The notes under the pieces are model-generated. The model worked only from the letters and a program-made list of their open reading frames with translations, was not told where the DNA came from and searched no databases. Below are positions 49,773-60,503 of a stretch of 64,000 nt of DNA, piece after piece. The position numbers and the translations under genes are program-made. Each line of letters opens with the position of its first letter. Position 1 is the first letter of the stretch. This DNA is from CALGTL01 sp963579135 (GTDB lineage: Bacteria; Chloroflexota; Dehalococcoidia; Lucifugimonadales; Australimonadaceae): NCBI GenBank assembly GCA_963579135.1, contig CAUZFB010000008.1, positions 1-64,000 of the forward strand, read 5' to 3'.

Positions 49773-51877
49773 GCGGCGAGGTGCTTTACCGCAAGTGGCG
49801 GCCCCCACGCTTCGCCGACATCGTCGGCCAAGGGCCCATCACGCAGACCCTCACCCAGGCCATCGCCACCGGGCGTACCGCACACGCCTACCTCCTCTGC
49901 GGCCCCCGGGGGACCGGCAAGACATCCACCGCCCGCGTGTTGGCCAAGGCTCTCAACTGCACGATGCGCCCACCTGGTTTCGGGGACCCCTGCGGGAACT
50001 GCGACGCCTGCCTCGCCATCGAGCGGGGTAATTTCGTGGACCTCATTGAGATTGACGCCGCCAGCAACCGTGGCATCGACGAGATGCGCGACCTTCGCGA
50101 GAAGGTTCGCTTCCTGCCCACCCAGGGCAAGTACAAGGTCTACATTATCGACGAGGCGCACGCGCTCACCAACGACGCGTTCAACGCGTTCCTCAAGACC
50201 CTGGAGGAGCCGCCGCCGCACAGTGTGTTCATCCTCGCGACCACCGAGCCCCACCGGCTGCCTGCCACCATCATCTCGCGTTGCCAGCGATACGACTTCC
50301 ATCGTATCTCCCCCAGCGACGTCGCTAAACGACTAGCGGAGATCGCCACGGCCGAAGGCGTGGACGTTTCGCTAGAAGTTCTCCGCACGGTATCCCGAGC
50401 TGCAGGTGGCAGCCTCCGCGACGCCACCAACATGCTAGACCAACTGATCACCTCGTTCGGCGCTAACGTCCAGATCGAACAAGTGCGTGAGTTGCTCGGC
50501 ATCGGTGGCGAGGAGCGCGCCGTCGCTCTGGTCAAGCACCTGCTGACAAGCAACACCACCGCAGCGTTGGAGTTGATCAACACGGTCGCATCTGAGGGTC
50601 AGGACATCCGGCCGCTCCATCGCCTCACCGTCGATTTCCTTCGTGCAGCACTTCTGATGAAGTCCGGCGTCAAGGACTCCCTCGAGCTCTCCAAAGAGGC
50701 GTACACCGAGTTGTCGTTCGCAGCAAGGAACGCCACCATTGAGCACCTACTGCGAGCGTTGCGCCTATTCGGTCAGGTGTCTCTAAAGTTCGACCAGCCG
50801 TCGCCGCTGCCGCTGGAGCTCGCGACGGTTGAGCTTAGCCTCGACCCGCAACCCGTGATCGTCGCGCAGGTCGCCCCGATGACACCTGCGCCTGTAGCAG
50901 CGCCCGCGCCTCAGCAGGCGCCACCGAGGCCAACGCAACAACCAACGTACACGTCGCCGCAGCCGCACCCGCAGCAAGCCCCGGCGCAGCCTCAGCCCCA
51001 GCGGGCACAACCGACGCCAGCGCAAGGCCAACGTCCTCCGCAGGCCCCCGCTATCGCGCGTCCAGTCGAACCACCGCCACTAGTGTCCATCGATCCCAAC
51101 GCGCCGGTCGAAGAACGTCTCGTCGCGGCCTGGCCCACCATCCTTCGGGCGCTGAGCCGCGTGCCGCGCCGCCGTTTTGACGTGGCCGCATTGTTCCGGA
51201 GCTCCACCAAGCGCCAGATCATCGGCACGGAACTGCTGGTCCGCTTCACCCACACCTCCAACAGCGAACGGCTCCAAGACGAACTCGAAGATCCGAGGTG
51301 CAGACTCGAAGTCGAGCGGATCCTCGAGCAGGCGCTTGGCGCGAGCTACACCATCAAGGTTGAGACCGACAGCAGTCGCAGCACCAGCAACCTCAACGCC
51401 GACCAGCCGGGACACCTCGTCCGCGCGGCCATGAGCCTGGGCGGCCAGGTGATCCAGAACCAAACTCCCACGCCTGAGCCTCCCGCTCCTGCCGCGCCTG
51501 CGATCGAGCCTCCAGCAGCGGCCGCCGTCGACCCACTGGTCGCACACGACGCTTCCCCCGTTCCCGACGACACACCTGCTACGCCCGCTATCGAGCCCGC
51601 AACAGTCCCCGTCGTCGACCCGGCGGTCGCACAGGACGCAGCACCAGTTGCCGACGACACACCTGCCGCCTTCGCGATCGAGCCCGAAACGGCGGCCACC
51701 AAGAACGACGAGGCGCCGGCGATGGCCCAGAACCTCTTCAACGAGATGCAGGCGATACCCCGCCCGCCACCAGTGGACGATCTAGACAACGAGCTTATGC
51801 CGGCGGCGGCCCTGCCCAGCAACCAGATCCCCGCGGACTACTTCCCGGGGCCAGACGAAGAGGAGATGAACGGGTGA
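49769..51877 (+). CDS. dnaX: DNA polymerase III subunit gamma/tau
   Basis: A 702-residue clamp-loader ATPase. Walker A GPRGTGKTSTARVLAK (about 44-59), zinc module with CGNCDAC, Walker B IIDEAHALT, sensor 1 ATTEPHRLPATIISRCQRY. After domain III come a Pro/Gln/Ala linker (about 370-435), a folded region (about 440-550) and a second Ala/Pro/Asp-rich tail containing an imperfect ~35-residue repeat (DPLVAHDASPVPDDTPAT, DPAVAQDAAPVADDTPAA). Overlaps ybeY and ybaB by four bases each. Confidence 0.95.
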   Translation: MSGEVLYRKWRPPRFADIVGQGPITQTLTQAIATGRTAHAYLLCGPRGTGKTSTARVLAKALNCTMRPPGFGDPCGNCDACLAIERGNFVDLIEIDAASNRGIDEMRDLREKVRFLPTQGKYKVYIIDEAHALTNDAFNAFLKTLEEPPPHSVFILATTEPHRLPATIISRCQRYDFHRISPSDVAKRLAEIATAEGVDVSLEVLRTVSRAAGGSLRDATNMLDQLITSFGANVQIEQVRELLGIGGEERAVALVKHLLTSNTTAALELINTVASEGQDIRPLHRLTVDFLRAALLMKSGVKDSLELSKEAYTELSFAARNATIEHLLRALRLFGQVSLKFDQPSPLPLELATVELSLDPQPVIVAQVAPMTPAPVAAPAPQQAPPRPTQQPTYTSPQPHPQQAPAQPQPQRAQPTPAQGQRPPQAPAIARPVEPPPLVSIDPNAPVEERLVAAWPTILRALSRVPRRRFDVAALFRSSTKRQIIGTELLVRFTHTSNSERLQDELEDPRCRLEVERILEQALGASYTIKVETDSSRSTSNLNADQPGHLVRAAMSLGGQVIQNQTPTPEPPAPAAPAIEPPAAAAVDPLVAHDASPVPDDTPATPAIEPATVPVVDPAVAQDAAPVADDTPAAFAIEPETAATKNDEAPAMAQNLFNEMQAIPRPPPVDDLDNELMPAAALPSNQIPADYFPGPDEEEMNG

Positions 51878-52176
51878 ACAGGAATTTCATGAAGCAGGCC
51901 CAGCAGATGCAAACTAGGCTCGCCAAGGCCCAAGAAGAGCTGGAGACCATGACCGTCGAAGCATCGTCCGGGGGTGGCGCTGTCAAATGCGTGGCCACGG
52001 GCAAGCAAACCATCGAGTCCATCACCATCGACCCCGGCGCCGTCGACCCTGACGATGTCGAAATCCTGCAGGATATGGTCCTGGCTGCGGTCAACGAGGC
52101 CCTAGCCAAGTCCCAGGAGATCGTTCAGGAGAAGATGGGTGCGATCACCGGCGGCATGAAGCTCCCGGGGATGTAG
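51874..52176 (+). CDS. ybaB: YbaB/EbfC family nucleoid-associated protein
   Basis: A 100-residue small DNA-binding dimer. It shows the family shape: amphipathic first helix MKQAQQMQTRLAKAQEEL, the SGGGAVKCVATGK strand turn, ID-x-x-xVDPDD and the closing helix to GGMKLPGM. The start is a GTGA overlap with dnaX, the classic dnaX-ybaB-recR order. Confidence 0.94.
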   Translation: MNRNFMKQAQQMQTRLAKAQEELETMTVEASSGGGAVKCVATGKQTIESITIDPGAVDPDDVEILQDMVLAAVNEALAKSQEIVQEKMGAITGGMKLPGM

Positions 52177-52180
52177 GACC

Positions 52181-52807
52181 GTGGCCTCCTACGGATACGA
52201 CGGTAGCCATCCGTCGCTCGCCCCACCCGTCGCGCGCCTCATCGAGCAGTTGAACAAGCTGCCAGGGATCGGCCCCAAGAGCGCCCAGCGCCTCGCCTAC
52301 TACGTGATCCGTATGCCCGCCGCCGACGCGACTGCGCTCTCCACCGCTATCGGCACGGTCAAGGATTCCATCACGTTCTGCTCCAGCTGCCAGAACATCA
52401 CCGAATCAGACCCCTGCGGCGTATGCGGCAACCCCTCGCGAGACCGCACGTGCATCTGTGTGGTGCAGGAGCCCCTGGACGTGCTGGCGCTGGAGCGAAC
52501 GTCGGTGTTCAGGGGCCTCTACCACGTCCTCCACGGCATCATCGACCCCATGAACAACGTCGGCCCTGAAGACCTACGCATCCGCGAGTTGCTCGCACGG
52601 CTCAGCGACGGCACGGTCCAGGAAGTCGTCGTCGCCACCAACCCCACGATCGAGGGTGAAGCGACCGCCATGTACATCCGGCAGATCGTCTCGCCGCTGG
52701 GCCCAAAGGTCACGCGGCTCGCACGTGGCCTGCCTGTCGGTGGCGACCTCGAGTACGCTGACGACCTCACGCTTACCCGCGCGTTCGAGGGCCGCGGAGA
52801 TTTCTAG
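52181..52807 (+). CDS. recR: Recombination mediator RecR
   Basis: A 208-residue ring-forming protein of the RecFOR pathway. HhH (LNKLPGIGPKSAQRLAYY), the four-cysteine zinc finger (CSSCQNITESDPCGVCGN), and the Toprim domain (CVVQEPLDVLALER ... VVVATNPTIEGEATAMYI) are all intact. The GTG start is four bases after ybaB. Confidence 0.96.
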   Translation: MASYGYDGSHPSLAPPVARLIEQLNKLPGIGPKSAQRLAYYVIRMPAADATALSTAIGTVKDSITFCSSCQNITESDPCGVCGNPSRDRTCICVVQEPLDVLALERTSVFRGLYHVLHGIIDPMNNVGPEDLRIRELLARLSDGTVQEVVVATNPTIEGEATAMYIRQIVSPLGPKVTRLARGLPVGGDLEYADDLTLTRAFEGRGDF

Positions 52808-52808
52808 G

Positions 52809-54095
52809 CTAACCCCGCCGCTCATGGATCAGCATCGGTAGGAGCGCCGAGCCAGCGGCGACGGCAACGATGACCCACAGCCCACCCGCGAGGCTGCCCG
52901 TAGCGTCGCGCACCATGCCCATCATCAGAGGCCCAGCGAATCCGCCTATCTCGGCGACGGCAAAGAACACGCCGGCAGCACCGCCGACCCTCCGCGCTCC
53001 CACGCCCGGCGTCTCCATCAGCACCAGCGTGAGTACCTGCATCGCAGGCAAGCGTATGACCGTGCCCAGCAACACCATCGCGATCAGCCCCGGGCCAGTG
53101 AAGTACACGACCCCCACCGTGGTCAGCGCACCACCCATGAGCATCACCACCAGCCAGATCCCCCGTGACCCCAGCCGCGCCAGCGACGGCACGGCAAAGT
53201 TGGAGATCATAGCCACCCCGATACTCACCGCTACCCAGCGCCCCGCGGTCGCAAGCGACATGCCGGTTTCCTGAAGGATGGTGGGGAGCCAGGCGCCAAG
53301 GGCATGGTTCATGAAGAACACGGCGAATCCAAGCAGTAGCACCAACTGCATATTCCGGATCTTCAACAGACTCAAGATGCCCTGATTCTGGCGAGCATGC
53401 GGGGAGGCGTCGATGTTACGTTCATCGCGGTCCGATGCCCGATCTGGTGGAGCCTCAGGCGCGTCTTTGCCGAACACGAGCCACAACACCGTGACAACGA
53501 GCGTTATCGCGCCATAAACAATAGAGATGCCGCGCCATGACCCGGTCAGCGCGATGACTAAGCTTGCCGCCGTCGCCAAAGCGAACACCGAGCCGATGTC
53601 TCGCCCCACGATGTAAGCACCTGTCGCGGGACCACGGTCGTCGCCCGAGAACCACTGGGCGACGACTTTGGGCATACCGATGGAGACGATCGGGCCACCC
53701 GCACCGAACACCGCGACCGCCAACAACAAGGTAACGAAGTCGGTGGCGAGCCCACGCAGAACCAGCGATAGCAGCATCAGGCCCAGGCCCAGCGACACGG
53801 CGCGGCGGGCTCCCCAACGGTCCACCAGCGACCCGAGCGGCGACGATGTGCCGATGAACACCAACTGCCACACGCCGAGGACTAACCCCATCTGCCCTGA
53901 GGTCATCTCTAGGTCTTCGATGATCGGGTCCACCAATGGAGGTATAGACGCCGTCCCGAGTCCGAAGCAACCGTAAGCCATCGCGGCGAGCGCCAACATG
54001 CGCCAGCGCAAGGGGTCGTGGGCGACTCGCTTAGATGGTGGAGTTTGCACGGGGATGATCAGCCTACGAAGGGGTCTCGGGCATGGTAGCAGCAC
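52809..54095 (-). CDS. Major facilitator superfamily transporter
   Basis: A 428-residue membrane protein with about twelve hydrophobic segments. The loop 2-3 signature appears as GSLVDRWGARRAVSLG. The start is unsure: GTG 54095 is used, but about 25 N-terminal residues before VAHDPLRWRML are not membrane-like, and an in-frame GTG lies near 54047. It is convergent with recR and divergent from ffh. The substrate is not deducible. Confidence 0.83.
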   Translation of the reverse strand: MLLPCPRPLRRLIIPVQTPPSKRVAHDPLRWRMLALAAMAYGCFGLGTASIPPLVDPIIEDLEMTSGQMGLVLGVWQLVFIGTSSPLGSLVDRWGARRAVSLGLGLMLLSLVLRGLATDFVTLLLAVAVFGAGGPIVSIGMPKVVAQWFSGDDRGPATGAYIVGRDIGSVFALATAASLVIALTGSWRGISIVYGAITLVVTVLWLVFGKDAPEAPPDRASDRDERNIDASPHARQNQGILSLLKIRNMQLVLLLGFAVFFMNHALGAWLPTILQETGMSLATAGRWVAVSIGVAMISNFAVPSLARLGSRGIWLVVMLMGGALTTVGVVYFTGPGLIAMVLLGTVIRLPAMQVLTLVLMETPGVGARRVGGAAGVFFAVAEIGGFAGPLMMGMVRDATGSLAGGLWVIVAVAAGSALLPMLIHERRG

Positions 54096-54154
54096 TCCTG
54101 GTTTGAAGAGATTCCCCCTTGGCCGAGGCCACCCAACCGGGTACCCTTGAAGGG

Positions 54155-55498
54155 ATGTTTGACAACCTTACAGACAAGCTCACTGGAGTCTTCGCCAAGC
54201 TCGGCAACAAAGGCCGGATCACCGAGGAGGACGTAGACGCAGCCCTACGCGAGGTACGGCTCGCGCTGCTGGAAGCAGACGTCAACTTCAAGGTGGCCCG
54301 TGAGTTCGTGGGGGCCATCCGCGAAAAGGCGGTCGGCGGGGGAGTACTCAAGGGAATCGCTCCTGGCCAGGCCGTGGTCAAAATCGTCCACGACCAGCTG
54401 GTCGAGCTCCTCGGCGAGGGTGACCACACGCTCAAGCCCAAAAGCGCGCCACCCAACGTCATCATGCTCGTTGGCCTCCAGGGCTCGGGCAAGACCACCA
54501 CCGCCGCCAAACTCGCGTTGCACCTGCGTCGCCAGGACCAGCGAGCACTGTTGATTGCTGCCGACATGCGGCGCCCCGCAGCGATAGACCAACTGGAGGC
54601 GCTGGGCAAGCAGCTCGACGTGCCGGTCTACCGAGAGAACGCGGGGCCCGACGATGCCCCCAAAGTCGCCGAGAACGGGATCAAGCGCGCCAAAGATATG
54701 GGCGTGATGTGGGCCATCGTCGACACCGGCGGCCGCCTGCACGTCGACGAAGACCTCATGGACGAGCTCGACGAGATGAAGCGCCGCATCAACCCCGTTG
54801 AGGTGCTGCTGGTCGTGGACGCCATGACCGGCCAGGACGCGGTGAATGCGGCCGACGAGTTCAACAAACGCACGGGCCTGACGGGCCTGATCCTTTCCAA
54901 GCTCGACGGCGACGCACGCGGTGGTGCGGCGCTCTCGGCGACACACGTGACCGGTGTGCCTATCAAATTCGCGGGCACCGGCGAGAAGGCCGACGCCCTC
55001 GAAGCGTTCCACCCCGACCGCATGGCCTCACGCATTCTCGGCATGGGCGACGTGGTCACGCTGGTGGAGCGGGCGCAAGAACAGTTCAGCGAGGAGCAGG
55101 CGGTCGAGCTCGAGCGCAAGATGCGCAAGGCGCAGTTCGACCTGGACGATTTCCTCACCCAGCTTCGACAGATCCAGAAGATGGGGTCCATCGCCTCTAT
55201 CCTCGAGATGATTCCCGGCGCACGCGCACTGCGCGGCAAAATGCCAGCGGATGTTGACGACAAGAAACTAAAGCGCATGGAGGCGATGATCTCGTCGATG
55301 ACCATGTGGGAGCGCCAACATCCGGAACGCATCAACGGCAGCCGCCGCAGGCGCATCGCCAACGGCTCTGGCACGACGCCAGCAGATCTGAATCAACTTC
55401 TGGCCCAATTCAAGCAGATGCAGAAGATGATGAAGCAGTTCGCCTCAGGGAAGATGAGCAAGCGTGGCCTCGCCGGCATGGGCATGCCTCGCATGTAG
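54155..55498 (+). CDS. ffh: Signal recognition particle protein Ffh
   Basis: A 447-residue SRP GTPase that targets nascent membrane proteins. N domain, then GTPase with GLQGSGKTTTAAKLA, the insertion-box ADMRRPAAIDQL, DTGGRLHVDEDLM, SKLDGDARGG and FAGTGEKADALE; the Met-rich M domain follows, with ERINGSRRRRIANGSGT binding SRP RNA. ATG 54155 (GAAGGG upstream) is chosen over TTG 54119. Confidence 0.96.
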   Translation: MFDNLTDKLTGVFAKLGNKGRITEEDVDAALREVRLALLEADVNFKVAREFVGAIREKAVGGGVLKGIAPGQAVVKIVHDQLVELLGEGDHTLKPKSAPPNVIMLVGLQGSGKTTTAAKLALHLRRQDQRALLIAADMRRPAAIDQLEALGKQLDVPVYRENAGPDDAPKVAENGIKRAKDMGVMWAIVDTGGRLHVDEDLMDELDEMKRRINPVEVLLVVDAMTGQDAVNAADEFNKRTGLTGLILSKLDGDARGGAALSATHVTGVPIKFAGTGEKADALEAFHPDRMASRILGMGDVVTLVERAQEQFSEEQAVELERKMRKAQFDLDDFLTQLRQIQKMGSIASILEMIPGARALRGKMPADVDDKKLKRMEAMISSMTMWERQHPERINGSRRRRIANGSGTTPADLNQLLAQFKQMQKMMKQFASGKMSKRGLAGMGMPRM

Positions 55499-55644
55499 GT
55501 CCTCTCGGCCACGACGTGGCCGGGTACGGGAAGATCCTAGAGCACGTACAGCGGCGCGTCCGGGTTCGCCCCCGCGACGGAGAACCAGAGCACCTTCCTG
55601 CCCGGTAGCAGCGGCTACAACCGAGTCCCCAGGCGGTCGCGGGT
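55499..55644. other. Gap with hairpin and a possible C-terminal gene scrap
   Basis: CGGCCAC-GA-CGTGGCCG, a strong hairpin near 55506-55523, lies just after ffh and may end its transcript, though no T-run follows. On the minus strand 24 codons read PGRKVLWFSVAGANPDAPLYVL before a stop near 55537. This looks like a protein C-terminus but is too short to assign. Confidence 0.3.
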
Positions 55645-56583
55645 CTAGCCTGCTTGCGCGGGGGCCTCGCCACCCTTGGCCAACCGCTGCTGCCGCAGGT
55701 GCGAGAAGAGGTACGTCGTCGCAATCCCACGGTATGGCACCCAGCGCTCTTTGCCGAAAGCCGAAAGCTCCGCCTCGGTGATTGTCGCTCCATCGAAGTA
55801 GAGATCTGATACCACGCGGCGCAGCGCGAGGTCTCCAGCAGGCAGCACGTCGACCCGGCCAAGTGCGCGCATCAGCATCCACTCCGCCGACCAGCGGCCG
55901 ATGCCCCGCACCTTGGTCAACTCAGCGATGACCTGTTCGTTGTCCATGTCCACGAACCGCTCGATCTCAAGCTCTCCCTCAAGCGTGCGTCGGGCAGTGT
56001 CCTGGACGTATTCAACCTTGCGAGCGCTCAGCTTGTGGCCACGCAACTCGTCGGGCGTTGCGTTGTTGAGGCTCTCCGGCGTAGGGAACGCATACAGCGT
56101 ATGGCCTTCTGCATCGACCGGTACGCCGTAGGCCTCTATGAGTCCCTCGCGGATCACCCGCGCCACGTTGGCTGAGATCTGCTGTCCGATGATCGCGACC
56201 ACCAACGCCTCGAAAATGCTCTCCGCGCGCGGCGGCCGCAACCCTCGCATCCCGCCCACGGCTTCCGAAAGCGCCTCATCGTGCTCAAGCATCGAGTAAA
56301 AACCCGTCAGGTCGATATCTAGCGCCAGCAGGTGCACCATCGCCTCGCTCGCGAACGCCAGCTCAGGCTCTCCGCCTGCGGATAGCAACCGCACCTCGAG
56401 CTGCGCGTCATCCGTGGGCCGCGCAGCAGCGACGATGATATCGTTCCTTCGGCGCAGCGCACGGTAGTACGTACCGTCGGCGTAGAGATCTGCACCCGCG
56501 CGACCCATGAAGTGGGTCTGATGACCCACCGTCAGGTGAAAATCGAACGGCTCGGGTAACGGCAACATGGTCGAGAGGGTCAT
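55645..56583 (-). CDS. DNA-3-methyladenine glycosylase II family (AlkA-like)
   Basis: A 312-residue base-excision enzyme. The C-terminal HhH-GPD domain has VVAIIGQQIS, the hairpin-helix-hairpin LTKVRGIGRWSAEWML and the catalytic aspartate in VLPAGDLALRR (about residue 248); an N-terminal AlkA-type beta domain precedes it. ATG 56583 is placed one base after the upstream transporter's stop, so the two are translationally coupled. The longer frame upstream is inside the transporter gene. Confidence 0.9.
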   Translation of the reverse strand: MTLSTMLPLPEPFDFHLTVGHQTHFMGRAGADLYADGTYYRALRRRNDIIVAAARPTDDAQLEVRLLSAGGEPELAFASEAMVHLLALDIDLTGFYSMLEHDEALSEAVGGMRGLRPPRAESIFEALVVAIIGQQISANVARVIREGLIEAYGVPVDAEGHTLYAFPTPESLNNATPDELRGHKLSARKVEYVQDTARRTLEGELEIERFVDMDNEQVIAELTKVRGIGRWSAEWMLMRALGRVDVLPAGDLALRRVVSDLYFDGATITEAELSAFGKERWVPYRGIATTYLFSHLRQQRLAKGGEAPAQAG

Positions 56584-56584
56584 C

Positions 56585-57862
56585 TCAGTCCTTATACGTC
56601 GCCACACCGCGCACGGTACTGATAACGATAAGCAGTGTGATGATCCCGATAACCGAGCCCACGAGCAAGGCAATCGGTGCCGTGATAGCCGCTGCCATCG
56701 ACCCCAGCATGAGCTGACCCATGGATGGTCCGCCCCGGTTCGAGAGTTGCATCACGGCGGTGGCGCGTCCTCGTATCTCGTCGGACACGGCGCCCTGAAG
56801 GATCGTGGAGCGCATGATGGCGCCCACGCCGTCAAGCCCGCCCACGGCGGCCAGCGCCAGCAGCGAGATCCAATACGTAGTCGACGTGGCGAAGATGGCC
56901 ATTGCCCCCAGGTAGGCCACGTACGTACCAACGACTACCATGCCCTTGTGCCTGATATCACCGGCGATGAGCAGCACTGCCGAGCCGATCAGGAATCCCG
57001 CCGCGGGCGCCGACATCAGCACGCCGAAACCGAATGTCCCCACGTTCAGGATGTCCTCCGCGAAGATGGGCACGAGACCACGATGGTGCGTGAACAGCAT
57101 CGCCACCACGTCCAGCAACATCATCGCCAGGATCACCTGGGTGCCGAAGACGAAGCGGAAGCCCTCGAGCATCGACTTCACTGACATCCCACGACGACGC
57201 ACCTCAGGGTCAGGAGGCATGGGTTTCAGCAAGAACAGCGCCCCCACTGTCGGGACGAACACGACACTCACCGCCGCGTACGTCCAACCAGGCCCCACCC
57301 AGCCGATGAGCAATCCTCCCAGCGCAGGGCCCACCAACATCGAACCATGACGTGCCGCCTGGTTCAACGTGATCGCGTTCATCAGGTGGGTCCGTGGCAC
57401 CAGTCGAGGGAGCATCGCCATGCGCGCAGGCCCTTCGAACGTGTTCACCGCAGCCGTCACGAGCGTCGTGGCGTAGATATGCCAGACTTCGATGTTCCCC
57501 GTGATCGCCAGCGCGGCTAGCACTGCGGCAAGCAGGAAGTTGCCCACTTGCGTGAGGATCAGCAGATTCCGGCGGTCCACCATGTCCGCGACCGAACCTC
57601 CGACGAATACGAGGAGCAGCATCGGCGCGAACTGGAATACACCCAACAACCCGAGGCTGAGCGGAGACCTCGTAATCTCGTAGATGAGCCAGAGGTTGGT
57701 CACCTGCCGCATCTGGAACCCCACGAAGCCCACCATGAAGCTCACGAGCACGAGCCGGAACTCGTAGAACTCGAATGAGCCGAGGGGACGCACTCTCACA
57801 GAGGGGTCTCTGTCATCAGCTAGCTTTGTTACATCCGGCGATTTATCCGACGTTTCAGCCAA
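56585..57862 (-). CDS. Major facilitator superfamily transporter (EntS-like)
   Basis: A 425-residue transporter with about eleven to twelve helices. It has the GGSVADMVDRRNLLI signature loop and RHGSMLVGPALGGLLIGW in helix 5, as in the MFS_3/EntS exporter group. The start is TTG 57862 with GGAGA four bases upstream. Co-transcribed with the alkA-like gene. Export of a small molecule is inferred from family only. Confidence 0.87.
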   Translation of the reverse strand: MAETSDKSPDVTKLADDRDPSVRVRPLGSFEFYEFRLVLVSFMVGFVGFQMRQVTNLWLIYEITRSPLSLGLLGVFQFAPMLLLVFVGGSVADMVDRRNLLILTQVGNFLLAAVLAALAITGNIEVWHIYATTLVTAAVNTFEGPARMAMLPRLVPRTHLMNAITLNQAARHGSMLVGPALGGLLIGWVGPGWTYAAVSVVFVPTVGALFLLKPMPPDPEVRRRGMSVKSMLEGFRFVFGTQVILAMMLLDVVAMLFTHHRGLVPIFAEDILNVGTFGFGVLMSAPAAGFLIGSAVLLIAGDIRHKGMVVVGTYVAYLGAMAIFATSTTYWISLLALAAVGGLDGVGAIMRSTILQGAVSDEIRGRATAVMQLSNRGGPSMGQLMLGSMAAAITAPIALLVGSVIGIITLLIVISTVRGVATYKD

Positions 57863-57889
57863 TTCGTCTCCGGCGTGCAGTTGGTTCGT

Positions 57890-58441
57890 CTAGTCCTTTA
57901 TCAGGCCGCCCGGTTGGCAGCTACGGCACCAGCTTGTGATGCGCTGGTTCGGCGTTATCTCTGAGACGATTGCACCACAGCGCGGGCAAGGCTCGCTCGC
58001 TTTGCGGTGCACCTTGAGGAAATGACGGACCTCCCGATGGATGTCCGGAGGCATCCGTTCACGGACGACGTCAATCGCCTCCTGGAGCACCTCTGGCACC
58101 GCATCGTAGACCTTGCGCAACTCCTCGTCACTCAAGTCCTTACGCTTGCGGAAAGGCGAGACACGCGCAGCCCAAAGGATGTCGTCCACGTATGCGTTCC
58201 CGATCCCAGACAGAAACTTGCCCCGCGCCAGCACGCGGTCGGGGTTCAGAGGGAACAGCAGGTCTTTACCGAGACGAGGCACCTTGCCGAACGTGTGCCC
58301 AGTCACATCGGCGACGAAATCGTCGGCGGCCAGCGAGCGAGCAATCCGTGGGCGACGCGCTTCGGCACGTACGATCTCGCGCCCCGCGATCCGCTCGTTC
58401 AGGAAATCCTTGACCACCTCAAGATCGGGTATCTCTGGCAT
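57890..58441 (-). CDS. Fpg/Nei-family DNA glycosylase with a large internal deletion
   Basis: A 183-residue product, against about 270-290 for the family. The N-terminus MPEIPDLEVVKDFLNERI (catalytic P2, E3) runs normally to GKDLLFPLN, then jumps directly to ARGKFLSGIGNAYVDDILW, the start of the H2TH domain. The C-terminal zinc finger CPRCG ... CRSCQPGGLIKD is intact. About 90-110 residues, the rest of the beta-sandwich with its DNA-intercalating loops, are missing, in frame. It may be inactive or a minimal variant. ATG 58441. Confidence 0.75.
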   Translation of the reverse strand: MPEIPDLEVVKDFLNERIAGREIVRAEARRPRIARSLAADDFVADVTGHTFGKVPRLGKDLLFPLNPDRVLARGKFLSGIGNAYVDDILWAARVSPFRKRKDLSDEELRKVYDAVPEVLQEAIDVVRERMPPDIHREVRHFLKVHRKASEPCPRCGAIVSEITPNQRITSWCRSCQPGGLIKD

Positions 58442-58579
58442 CGGCTTGCGTTCAAGTATACCTCTGCCTCGTGGACTGCCCGCACCGCGCATGCCTCCTA
58501 TGCACAGCGGAGGCCAGGTGCAAGCTAAACGCCAGCCCATATTCGCGAGCGAGCTCTACCAGGAAGCGTCCACTGTTTA

Positions 58580-58880
58580 ATGGCGTGCGTTCTTTCCGCT
58601 CGCATCCACCGCTGGTGGCAGGGCCCTGATCGTCAACTTCATCGCCGTTCGATTCGGGCTCTTCCCTGCGGCAAGGGTCGTCGAGGATGCGGCGACGATC
58701 GCCCTGGCCGCACGGGATCTGTCCCTCCCCAAGGCGCTCATCTCGACCACCGTCGCAGAAGGACTAATCATCCCGTTCGTCCTCATCGGCATCCTCTTGT
58801 TAGTCGAGGACTATCGCAACCTTGAAGCTAACGCTGAGAATCCTGAACCATCGATCTCGCCACCGACGACTGGCCTTTAA
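58580..58880 (+). pseudogene. C-terminal remnant of a membrane protein, no start codon
   Basis: A frame open from a TAA just upstream to TAA 58878-58880 reads ALIVNFIAVRFGLFPAARV, AATIALAARDLSLPKALIST and GLIIPFVLIGILLLVEDYRN. It has two hydrophobic helices and good protein character, but no ATG, GTG or TTG occurs before the last 30 codons. It seems to be the tail of a lost membrane gene, still followed by its own terminator. Confidence 0.5.
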
Positions 58881-58885
58881 GAAGA

Positions 58886-58914
58886 ACGGCCCTCGGAAAT
58901 CCGAGGGCCGTTTC
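58886..58914 (+). terminator. Terminator behind the membrane-protein remnant
   Basis: ACGGCCCTCGGA (58886-58897) pairs with TCCGAGGGCCGT (58900-58911), followed by TTTC. The same palindrome can end rpoD transcripts from the other side. Confidence 0.75.
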
Positions 58915-58947
58915 ACTATCTGCTTTTTCAGGGCTGGTGTCGCAGCG

Positions 58948-60462
<1,515 letters not shown>

Positions 60463-60503
60463 GTCAGCTCCTCATTCGCTTGGCGCGGTGGCGCTCGGGG
60501 TGC

